Shown here piece after piece: positions 1 through 6,849 of a stretch of DNA of 32,591 bases. The notes below the pieces were generated by a model. That model saw nothing but the letters and a program-made list of their open reading frames with translations, searched no databases and was not told where the DNA came from. This stretch comes from Chloroflexota bacterium. GTDB lineage: Bacteria; Chloroflexota; Dehalococcoidia; JACPPT01. The stretch covers positions 1 through 32,591 of the forward strand of contig JACPPT010000066.1 in the NCBI GenBank assembly GCA_016190815.1, written 5' to 3'. Positions within the stretch are counted from its first letter, which is position 1; the number at the start of each line of letters is the position of its first letter. Position numbers and translations under genes: made by a program.

Positions 1-65
1 GGCTTGCGCCTGCTGGTCTTCATGGTTAGATGGTATCACATGCGCTACCAAATGTCAAGAGCTTC

Positions 66-94
66 TTGACAGTGAGAGGTATAGGGTATACAAA
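66..94 (+). promoter_or_regulatory. Putative sigma70-type promoter upstream of the collagen-like lipoprotein
   Basis: TTGACA at 66-71 followed by TATACA at 87-92 (15-nt spacer, shorter than ideal), about 40 nt before the ATG at 133. Confidence 0.4.
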
Positions 95-132
95 GGCTGT
101 GTCTAAGAAGACACTAAAGACGGAGGCTGGCG

Positions 133-537
133 ATGAAAGGTCAAATTGTTCTTGCTCTATTGTTAATCCTAATTGGATTGCTAGCGGCTGCTTGCCAGAA
201 GCAGCCTACAACAGAGGAGCTTAAAGTAATGATTGCGGCTGAGGTCAAGGCGCAGCTAGACAGCGTGAAGCAGGGGCCACCTGGCGAGCGAGGCCCAGCA
301 GGCTCGACAGGGCCACAAGGGCCTAGAGGCCCTTCACCGAGTGCAGACCTTGAATCTAAGGTAATCTCCTTGCAAAGGAAGGTAAGCAGCCTGGAAAGTA
401 GCGTAGGCGGCTCGTTTTTTACAGGGAGCCTGGAAAAGAGGGTAAGCAGCCTGGAAAGTAGCGTAAGCAGCTTCGGGGGCCTGGAAAATAGGGTAAGGAG
501 CCTGGAAAGGAAGCTAACTGGGGTTTCGGTCTGGTGA
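133..537 (+). CDS. Lipoprotein with short collagen-like (Gly-X-Y) segment and C-terminal heptad/coiled-coil repeats
   Basis: Signal peptide with lipobox (LLAAAC), GPPGERGPAGSTGPQGPRGP stretch, then repeated SLESSV/LEKRVSSLESSV units. Confidence 0.8.
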   Translation: MKGQIVLALLLILIGLLAAACQKQPTTEELKVMIAAEVKAQLDSVKQGPPGERGPAGSTGPQGPRGPSPSADLESKVISLQRKVSSLESSVGGSFFTGSLEKRVSSLESSVSSFGGLENRVRSLERKLTGVSVW

Positions 538-717
538 CTCCTTGTGTGTCTCAGGCAGGTTCCACAGGCTAGCGTAGCTTTCGGGCCAACCCCCAGGGCA
601 GCCCAAATAAGGTGGCCTGTGCCCGCTTTACAAATAGGCTCTCTTAGTGTATTATATAAATTGATAGTTGCAGTGTAGGTTATCATGTACTTAAATCCTT
701 CGAATTCCCTAAAAGTT

Positions 718-763
718 GGATGACCGAGCTCTAACTTAAAATTCTGAAGAGAGGAGGTCATCC
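718..763 (+). promoter_or_regulatory. Inverted repeat that would pair with the Shine-Dalgarno region of the zinc-ribbon gene
   Basis: GGATGACC (718-725) and GGTCATCC (756-763) are perfect complements; the right arm overlaps AGGAGG and abuts the ATG at 765. Confidence 0.4.
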
Positions 764-764
764 G

Positions 765-1073
765 ATGAGTTTTCAGGACAAGTCGATCCAGTGTTCCGAT
801 TGCGGGACTACCTTTACCTTTAGCGCTGAGGAGCAGGAGCTTTTCCAATCCAGAGGCTATACCAATGAGCCTAAGCGCTGCCTCTCCTGTCGCCAGGCAA
901 GAAAAGCAGAGCGTTATGGAGACAGTGGCTCTAGTAGCTACAGACCCCAGCGACAGATGTTCCCTGCAAAATGCGCCCAGTGCGGCAAGGATACTGAAGT
1001 ACCCTTTGAACCCCGTGGCGGCAAGCCGGTGTACTGTATCGATTGCTACCGTAAAGTCAGAGTCAGCAGATAG
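765..1073 (+). CDS. Zinc-ribbon domain protein (two CxxC...CxxC modules)
   Basis: IQCSDCGTTFTFSAEEQELFQSRGYTNEPKRCLSCR and AKCAQCGKDTEVPFEPRGGKPVYCIDCYRK; good RBS. Confidence 0.88.
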   Translation: MSFQDKSIQCSDCGTTFTFSAEEQELFQSRGYTNEPKRCLSCRQARKAERYGDSGSSSYRPQRQMFPAKCAQCGKDTEVPFEPRGGKPVYCIDCYRKVRVSR

Positions 1074-1092
1074 TGCTGGTTTGACATTGTGA

Positions 1093-1130
1093 GCATACAT
1101 GGGCTGGGTACTACCAGCCTATGTATGCTT
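1093..1130 (+). terminator. Strong hairpin downstream of the zinc-ribbon gene, probable terminator
   Basis: GCATACATGGGCTGG-GTACTA-CCAGCCTATGTATGC: 15-bp stem with one G-U pair; only a weak T tract follows. Confidence 0.55.
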
Positions 1131-1285
1131 CTAGGATGTTCGAGGCGTCATGTTGTTAGAAGCTCACCCGCATTTCGTATCTAAGGAAACGCTGCCCGGA
1201 TAAAAGCAAGAAAGTGCCAGTAGAAGGCGGCGTCGGAGATATTAAGCGGAAGCAGGAGAAACAATTCAGTAAAAGGGGGATAATA

Positions 1286-1603
1286 ATGAAAATCTATGTA
1301 GGCAATCTATCTTTTGATGTGACTGAGGAAGAGCTGCGGACGCAATTCACAGCTTTTGGAAAGGTCGAATCTGTGAGTATCATAACTGACAGGTATAGCG
1401 GACGGCCAAAAGGATTTGCGTTTGTTGAAATGTCTACGGCGTCCGAAGGCCAGGCGGCCATTGCTGCTCTAAATGGGAAGACTTTAAAGGATCGGACACT
1501 TACCGTTAGTGAAGCTCGACCTCGCTCCGATAACAGAGGCGGCTCTTCTGGGGACAGGAGAGGTGGTGGTGGATTTGATAGAGGAAGGGGTAAAAGATAC
1601 TAG
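1286..1603 (+). CDS. RRM-type glycine-rich RNA-binding protein
   Basis: MKIYVGNLSFDVTEEELRTQF...GRPKGFAFVEM RNP2/RNP1 motifs, Gly/Arg-rich tail; the ATG at 1286 is a better start than the 1214 ORF start. Confidence 0.93.
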   Translation: MKIYVGNLSFDVTEEELRTQFTAFGKVESVSIITDRYSGRPKGFAFVEMSTASEGQAAIAALNGKTLKDRTLTVSEARPRSDNRGGSSGDRRGGGGFDRGRGKRY

Positions 1604-1653
1604 CCCCTTCTTCTCATTTAAGTCTACCGGATATAGCGCGCTACGGAGTGTGT

Positions 1654-1983
1654 TTATGACGTTGAAGAGACAGGTGGTGCCGAGAGGCTAGTCTTTCTTG
1701 GAAGCCACCAGGAGGCAAGAAATAGCACACCGGCAACGAGGAATGGTGAGCCAATAATTAACGAGGACTGGACCTGATTAACCACGGCAGTAACGCCTAT
1801 AAGGATAACCAGGACGAAAGAAGTCGAAATCAGTAGTACACCGGCAAGCCACTCCCTCCACCAGGATATAATACAACCAGCCAGCGCAATTACTACAGGC
1901 AAGAGTGCGAAAATACCGGTAACGTTCTCTTTTGTTTGAGATTGTCTGTCATTGTGAGGAGCAATGCGACGAAGCAATCTCAT
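1654..1983 (-). CDS. Small multi-pass membrane protein, possibly 5'-truncated by a MITE-like repeat
   Basis: About three hydrophobic helices; the N-terminal residues MRLLRRIAPHNDR are encoded by the repeat at 1948-2047. Confidence 0.5.
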   Translation of the reverse strand: MRLLRRIAPHNDRQSQTKENVTGIFALLPVVIALAGCIISWWREWLAGVLLISTSFVLVILIGVTAVVNQVQSSLIIGSPFLVAGVLFLASWWLPRKTSLSAPPVSSTS

Positions 1984-2047
1984 GCCTTACATATTCGGAG
2001 ATTGCCATGGGCATCCTTCCGTCTCGGAAGGATACCCTCGCAATGAC
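1948..2047. repeat. MITE-like palindromic repeat (GTCATTGTGAGG ... CCTCGCAATGAC)
   Basis: 12-bp terminal inverted repeats with one mismatch; internal GAAGCAATCTC/GAGATTGC and CATCCTTCCG/CGGAAGGATA pairs. Confidence 0.75.
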
Positions 2048-2101
2048 GTCCGTTATTCTCCCGTCAACCAACACTGAGCAAAACCCTGTCCCCCCAGGAA
2101 T

Positions 2102-2186
2102 AGCGATTGAATTTGTAGGGCAGGTTTCCGAACCTGCCCGTCCACCACGGTCGGGTTGGTAAACCCGACCTACAGATCGAATCGCT
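2102..2186 (+). repeat. Double-hairpin MITE-like repeat, copy 1
   Basis: AGCGATTGAAT...ATCGAATCGCT ends; internal hairpins GGGCAGGTTTCCGAACCTGCCC and GTCGGGTTGGTAAACCCGAC; further copies at 17643 and 27397. Confidence 0.85.
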
Positions 2187-2195
2187 GCACAAGAA

Positions 2196-2289
2196 GTCAT
2201 TCTGAGCGCAGCGAAGAATCTAGCTAAGGAGTGACCCTTCGCGGAGCCTGCCCTCGAGGCCCGCTCGTGGCCGAAGGGCTCAGGGTGAC
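2196..2289. repeat. MITE-like repeat (GTCATTCTGAGC ... GCTCAGGGTGAC)
   Basis: 12-bp imperfect terminal inverted repeats, internal GC-rich palindromic segments. Confidence 0.65.
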
Positions 2290-2386
2290 AACGACCTTTC
2301 CAAGGGATTCCGTCCCCTTGTAGTCCCTATTATTAAACGACCCCTCCACGGTTGGTTGACAGATACCAATACGGATGGTAGTCTTA

Positions 2387-2506
2387 TCATAATTTCCTCA
2401 CGAAGCATCTTATAATTGGTCCGGTTTCTGCTCTCCTTTACACCTCTGCAAATCCAGCGTTTCGGAAGGCGGACACCACACCTGTATAGAGATAGAGGTT
2501 GGGGAT
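2387..2506 (-). pseudogene. Degraded C-terminal fragment of a GNAT acetyltransferase, paralogous to 6249..6839
   Basis: Minus-strand translation IPNLYLYTGVVSAFRNAGFAEV*RRAETGPIIRCFVRKL* versus VPDLYLYTGVVSVFHNAGFTEVLRRSETRPIMRYFVKEL*; in-frame stop; about 74% nucleotide identity by hand count. Confidence 0.85.
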
Positions 2507-2517
2507 AAAGTAACTAG

Positions 2518-4395
2518 ATGATAGCTCGTTTCAGTCGGTTGGGAATTCAGAAACGTGTAATGCTCTATGTAACAGTAGGGCTTGTCATCATGTTTAGCGG
2601 CTTTGCCTATGTTGGGTTTCGCTCGGTTCAAGAAGCAACGAGGCTTGTATATGAAGAACGCCTGAGTACAGCTTATACAACGGCTGGCGTCCTTGAGAGG
2701 GATCTTCTCCATGTGGCTCGGGATGTGGACGAGGTGTCCACGGAGCTCTTCATGGCAGATGGAGAACGCCTTCAGGCTGCTGCGCGTAGTTTACTGAGCC
2801 ACCTTTCTGAAACGGACCCGTTTCCCTTCTTCCAAGTCACAGGCGTTTGGGTTCTTACCGTCGATGGTATGGTGGAGGCTGTAGCTGGTGATCCCCAGGT
2901 TGGTTCGAGCGAGCGGGTTGGAGAGATGGTTTCCTTGGCTGCTAAAGCGGGTGATAGCCAGTTTGTAGTGCTCCCAGCGGTGAGCGCTACTTACGGTGTC
3001 ATTCCCTTTGCGACAGTAGTGAAGCAAGTGACAGACCCCGCGAGTTCAACTAAGGTGCTGGTTGCTGTTCATACCGCCTCGGTCAACAGCCTGGCTCCGT
3101 ATGTACCGGCTGCTTACTGGCGGATAGCACCAGACACAACGACCGTAGTGGAGCAGCAGGATAGACCTGAGGTTGAGTACCATATGGAGGTGCTGGATGC
3201 TAGCGGGCTCACCGTCTTGGGGATCGGCGAGGATGAGAGGCCCGGCGAAATAAGCCGCCATTTTAATGCCATTCAAAACCTGATGGTACAACGAAGAGCT
3301 GCCGCTATTTTGCACGAACCCTCTTCTGGTGAAGACTTCAAACCCCACGTGATGGCAGTTGTACCCCTGGGTTCTTCCCCGTTCTATGTTATCATGGAGC
3401 AGGCGACGGACGTGGCTCTGACATTGCCGATGCAGTTGCGCCAGCGGGTTCTTATGGTAGCAATGTTGGGCTTTGTGGCAACGCTTTTGGTGGCTTGGAT
3501 CACCACAAGGCGCATCGTCAGGCCCACAGAGCAACTGACCGCGGCGGCGCAACGCATGGCCCAGGGCGACCTGGAGAGCCCTATCGAGGTGAGTGCGCAG
3601 GACGAGGTGGGGAGATTGGCTGTGAGCCTGGACGCGATGCGACAGCAGTTGAGAGATGCCTATTGGCAGATCAGTCATGCAAAGGAGGAGCTGGAAGTGC
3701 AGGTAAAGGAGCGAACAGCTCGCCTTGCTGAGGTTCTTGGAAAGGTCATTTCTGCGCAAGAGGAGGAACGGCAGAGGCTGGCACGAGAACTCCATGATGA
3801 AACAGCCCAGACTATAGGCGCTTTGTCCATCGCCCTCGACCGTGCTCGCTATGGCTTCCAGGACGCTCCACCAGAGGCTGTTGAGCAGATGCAAGAGGCG
3901 CAAGCCATTGCCAGGCATTTGCTGGAAGAGATACGCCGCCTTATCCTGGACCTTCGCCCCATGGTGCTGGAGGACCTCGGTCTGGTACCTGCTATTCGCT
4001 GGTATGCGGAGACACACCTTCAGGAGCAGGGCGTGGAGACGACGGTCGAAGTTGAACAGTTGGCAGTGAGATTGCCTCCACATTTGGAGATCACCCTTTT
4101 TCGCATCGTTCAGGAGGCCGTCAACAACATTGCCAGGCATGCCCGGGCGCGGCAAGCCCATATTCGGCTCTTGTTCCACGACTCAGCAGCGTGCATTGTA
4201 GTGGCCGATGACGGCAAGGGTTTCAACGTGGAACGGGTGCTCGGGCCCCATCCATCTGTTCAGAGCGTCGGCTTGCTGGGCATGCAAGAACGGGCACGTC
4301 TTCTGAACGGTCGTCTCGATATCCGCTCGGAGGAGGGAAAGGGCACCCAGATCACCGTGGATGTTCCGATTCCAGTGGAAAAGGAGCAGCAGTAG
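2518..4395 (+). CDS. Membrane sensor histidine kinase, NarL/DegS type (HAMP, HisKA_3, HATPase)
   Basis: Two TM segments, HAMP (RRIVRPTEQLTAAAQRMAQGDL), EEERQRLARELHDETAQTIGAL H-box, DDGKGF and GLLGMQERA G-boxes. Confidence 0.95.
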   Translation: MIARFSRLGIQKRVMLYVTVGLVIMFSGFAYVGFRSVQEATRLVYEERLSTAYTTAGVLERDLLHVARDVDEVSTELFMADGERLQAAARSLLSHLSETDPFPFFQVTGVWVLTVDGMVEAVAGDPQVGSSERVGEMVSLAAKAGDSQFVVLPAVSATYGVIPFATVVKQVTDPASSTKVLVAVHTASVNSLAPYVPAAYWRIAPDTTTVVEQQDRPEVEYHMEVLDASGLTVLGIGEDERPGEISRHFNAIQNLMVQRRAAAILHEPSSGEDFKPHVMAVVPLGSSPFYVIMEQATDVALTLPMQLRQRVLMVAMLGFVATLLVAWITTRRIVRPTEQLTAAAQRMAQGDLESPIEVSAQDEVGRLAVSLDAMRQQLRDAYWQISHAKEELEVQVKERTARLAEVLGKVISAQEEERQRLARELHDETAQTIGALSIALDRARYGFQDAPPEAVEQMQEAQAIARHLLEEIRRLILDLRPMVLEDLGLVPAIRWYAETHLQEQGVETTVEVEQLAVRLPPHLEITLFRIVQEAVNNIARHARARQAHIRLLFHDSAACIVVADDGKGFNVERVLGPHPSVQSVGLLGMQERARLLNGRLDIRSEEGKGTQITVDVPIPVEKEQQ

Positions 4396-5055
4396 ATGGC
4401 CAAAATTCGTGTCTTAGTAGCCGATGACCATACCCTTATTCGGCGGGGAATAGTTGGTCTCCTCAACACTCAACCCGATATGCAAGTCGTTGAGGAGGCA
4501 GGAACAGGGGAAGAGGCAATCATTAAAGCGGTGGCGGGATCGCCGGACATCGTGTTGATGGACATCGGCATGCCTGGGATCAATGGCCTGGACGCCACAC
4601 GAGCCATCAAGAGACAACTTGCAGAGGTTCAGGTGCTTATCTTGACGATGCACGACAGAGAGGACTATCTTTTCCAGGCCCTGCGGGCTGGCGCATTAGG
4701 ATACGTTCTAAAAGGAGCCGACATTCAAGATTTGCTCACCGCCGTTCGGTCCGTTCATAGAGGCGAAGTATACCTTTTTCCTCCTGTGGCCAAGAAACTC
4801 CTGGCGGACTACCTGCGCCGCGTGGAGAATGGCGAAAACCTGGTGAGCTATGACGGCTTGACCGAGCGGGAGCGAGAGGTCTTATCGTTGATTGCCCAGG
4901 GGAAAACCATACCCCAGGTCGCCGAGACCCTGCGCATAAGTCCCCACACAGTGCAGACCCATCGGGATAACATAATGGCGAAATTGGGCCTGCACAACCG
5001 TGCGGAACTCATCAAGTATGCTCTACGGAAGGGGGTCATCCCTCTGGACTCGTAA
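4396..5055 (+). CDS. NarL/FixJ family response regulator with LuxR-type HTH
   Basis: VLVADDHTLIRRGI receiver; LTEREREVLSLIAQGKTIPQVAETLRISPHTVQTHRDNIMAKLGLHNRAELIKYA. Confidence 0.96.
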   Translation: MAKIRVLVADDHTLIRRGIVGLLNTQPDMQVVEEAGTGEEAIIKAVAGSPDIVLMDIGMPGINGLDATRAIKRQLAEVQVLILTMHDREDYLFQALRAGALGYVLKGADIQDLLTAVRSVHRGEVYLFPPVAKKLLADYLRRVENGENLVSYDGLTEREREVLSLIAQGKTIPQVAETLRISPHTVQTHRDNIMAKLGLHNRAELIKYALRKGVIPLDS

Positions 5056-5084
5056 GACAGCCATGCTGCTGGCATCCCATAAAT

Positions 5085-5110
5085 GCCCTACCTAAAAGTA
5101 GGGCGTTTTT
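5085..5110 (+). terminator. Rho-independent terminator after the two-component operon
   Basis: GCCCTAC-CTAAAA-GTAGGGC followed by GTTTTT. Confidence 0.85.
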
Positions 5111-5199
5111 GTTCGCCGATTCCCGTTAACCTCTGATAGCACAGCACCACGTCCTTGCCTATGCTGCAACCAGCCAAAAATGCTATGCGGAGGTAAGCC

Positions 5200-6174
5200 A
5201 TGAACAGCAGGGCAAGGGCGATATTGTTGATTTTCGCCGTGTTGGGTCTTGTGCTCGCAGTGAGTCTGATCGCATCTGCCTGCACAGGGCCGACGGGGCC
5301 CCAGGGTGAACGGGGGCTAGCAGGGCCACAGGGGATTCAAGGGCCCCAGGGCCTGCAAGGTTCCGCAGGGTCTCAGGGTCCCCAGGGTGTGCAAGGTTCC
5401 GCAGGTCCTCAGGGTACTCAGGGTGTGCAAGGGTCTCCAGGAGCCAAGCCCTCGGCCGAAGAGATAAAAGCCCTCATCGCTGAGCAACTGCGCGGAGCGC
5501 CAATAACTGTTTCCAGCATTGCAAGGGGAGGGAGACTCTACGATAACTGGGTGAAGGAAACCAAGGCGACCGCCCCCACAGGCAACCAACCTTTATGGGC
5601 TCTCCAGACCACTAACACCAGGAATGGTACCGATACCTGGCGCTGCAAGGAATGCCACGGCTGGGACTACAAGGGGAAGGGGGGTGCCTATAGCAAAGGC
5701 TCCCACTACACCGGGTTTGTCGGGGTCTATGATGCCGGCGTCTCCAAGTCTCCGGCACAGCTTCTGGAGATTCTCAAGGGTGCCACCGATTCCCGCCATG
5801 ACTTCTCCAAAGTGCTCGATGCGCAATCCCTCACCGAGCTAGCCGGCTTCCTCAGCTCCAGCATGATAAACGAGACTCCATATATAGACTATGCTACCAA
5901 GAAACCTATTGGGGCCAATGCTACTCATGGGGCCCAGCTTTATAGCAGCGTCTGCGCTGCCTGTCATGGGGCTGATGGCAAGCAGCTAAACTTTGGCTCT
6001 GCCACCGAGCCAGAGTACGTGGGCACCATAGCCGTGGATAACCCCTGGGAGTTCCTCCACAAGGTGCGCTTTGGGCAGCCAAGCACCAGTATGCCAGCAG
6101 GATCGGTAACTGGCTGGAACTTCCAGGATGTCCTGGATGTGCTGGCCCACGCTCAGACCCTGCCAGAGGAGTAG
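5200..6174 (+). CDS. Lipoprotein with collagen-like Gly-X-Y repeat region fused to a diheme cytochrome c region
   Basis: Lipobox (LIASAC), about 17 Gly-X-Y triplets ([16 protein letters not shown]...GVQGSPG), then CKECH and CAACH heme-binding motifs. Confidence 0.9.
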   Translation: MNSRARAILLIFAVLGLVLAVSLIASACTGPTGPQGERGLAGPQGIQGPQGLQGSAGSQGPQGVQGSAGPQGTQGVQGSPGAKPSAEEIKALIAEQLRGAPITVSSIARGGRLYDNWVKETKATAPTGNQPLWALQTTNTRNGTDTWRCKECHGWDYKGKGGAYSKGSHYTGFVGVYDAGVSKSPAQLLEILKGATDSRHDFSKVLDAQSLTELAGFLSSSMINETPYIDYATKKPIGANATHGAQLYSSVCAACHGADGKQLNFGSATEPEYVGTIAVDNPWEFLHKVRFGQPSTSMPAGSVTGWNFQDVLDVLAHAQTLPEE

Positions 6175-6205
6175 CCCAACTCCTGAGCGTTCTTTTCTTT
6201 AAGGG

Positions 6206-6243
6206 GAAGCCCGGAGGAACCTTGCTCCTTCGGGCTTCTTGTT
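6206..6243. terminator. Bidirectional terminator between convergent genes
   Basis: GAAGCCCGGAGGA-ACCTTGC-TCCTTCGGGCTTC followed by TTGTTT; lies between convergent 5200..6174(+) and 6249..6839(-). Confidence 0.75.
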
Positions 6244-6248
6244 TAGAA

Positions 6249-6839
6249 TTATAGCTCCTTCACGAAGTATCTCATGATGGGTCTGGTCTCTGACCTGCGA
6301 AGAACTTCTGTAAAGCCGGCGTTGTGGAACACTGACACCACACCTGTATAGAGGTAGAGGTCGGGGACTTTGGTCTTCCTTGGTTCAACTGGATATCCTT
6401 CGATAATTTCTGCACCATGCCCTCTGGCATATTCAACAGCAGTTTCCAGCAGCCTCTGCATCAGGCCCTGTCCCCTATAGGGTTTCGCTGTGAAAAAACA
6501 CACCACTGACCAGACTGGTTGCTCGTCAACTCTTTTCAGCGTGCGGGAGCGTTCCAGCGCTCCGTAGTTCTCCCTTGGGGCCACTGAGCACCAGCCAACA
6601 GCGTTGCCATGGGCGTAGGCCAGAATACCCGGAATTTCTCCTGAATCCACCATGCTCTTAAATGCCTCCTTGTTCCCCTGGCCGGCTTGCCTGTAGAATT
6701 CGGAGCGCTTGAGGCGCCAATACATGCACCAGCATCCGCCGCAGGCCCCGTTTTTGTCGAACAACATCTCCAGATCCTGCCAGCGCTCTGTGGTTAATGG
6801 GTGGAACTCCAAAGCAGGCGGCGTTTTCTCCGAGGGCAT
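6249..6839 (-). CDS. GNAT family N-acetyltransferase
   Basis: VGWCSVAPRENYGALERSR...VWSVVCFFTAKPYRGQGLMQRLLETAVEYARGHGAEIIEGYPVEP; RBS AAGGAGG. Confidence 0.9.
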   Translation of the reverse strand: MPSEKTPPALEFHPLTTERWQDLEMLFDKNGACGGCWCMYWRLKRSEFYRQAGQGNKEAFKSMVDSGEIPGILAYAHGNAVGWCSVAPRENYGALERSRTLKRVDEQPVWSVVCFFTAKPYRGQGLMQRLLETAVEYARGHGAEIIEGYPVEPRKTKVPDLYLYTGVVSVFHNAGFTEVLRRSETRPIMRYFVKEL

Positions 6840-6849
6840 CCTTTCCTCC

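Noticed and set aside
141-1100. 319-aa minus-strand ORF
   Set aside because: Spans two well-supported plus-strand genes and their intergenic region; translation has no plausible domain.
3046-4179. 377-aa minus-strand ORF
   Set aside because: Antisense to the histidine kinase, low-complexity His/Leu-rich translation, no domain signal.
2387-6366. Composite transposon with GNAT fragments as ends
   Set aside because: No transposase or integrase in the interval; the flanking copies are about 74% identical and coding-derived, so an ancient duplication/rearrangement fits better.
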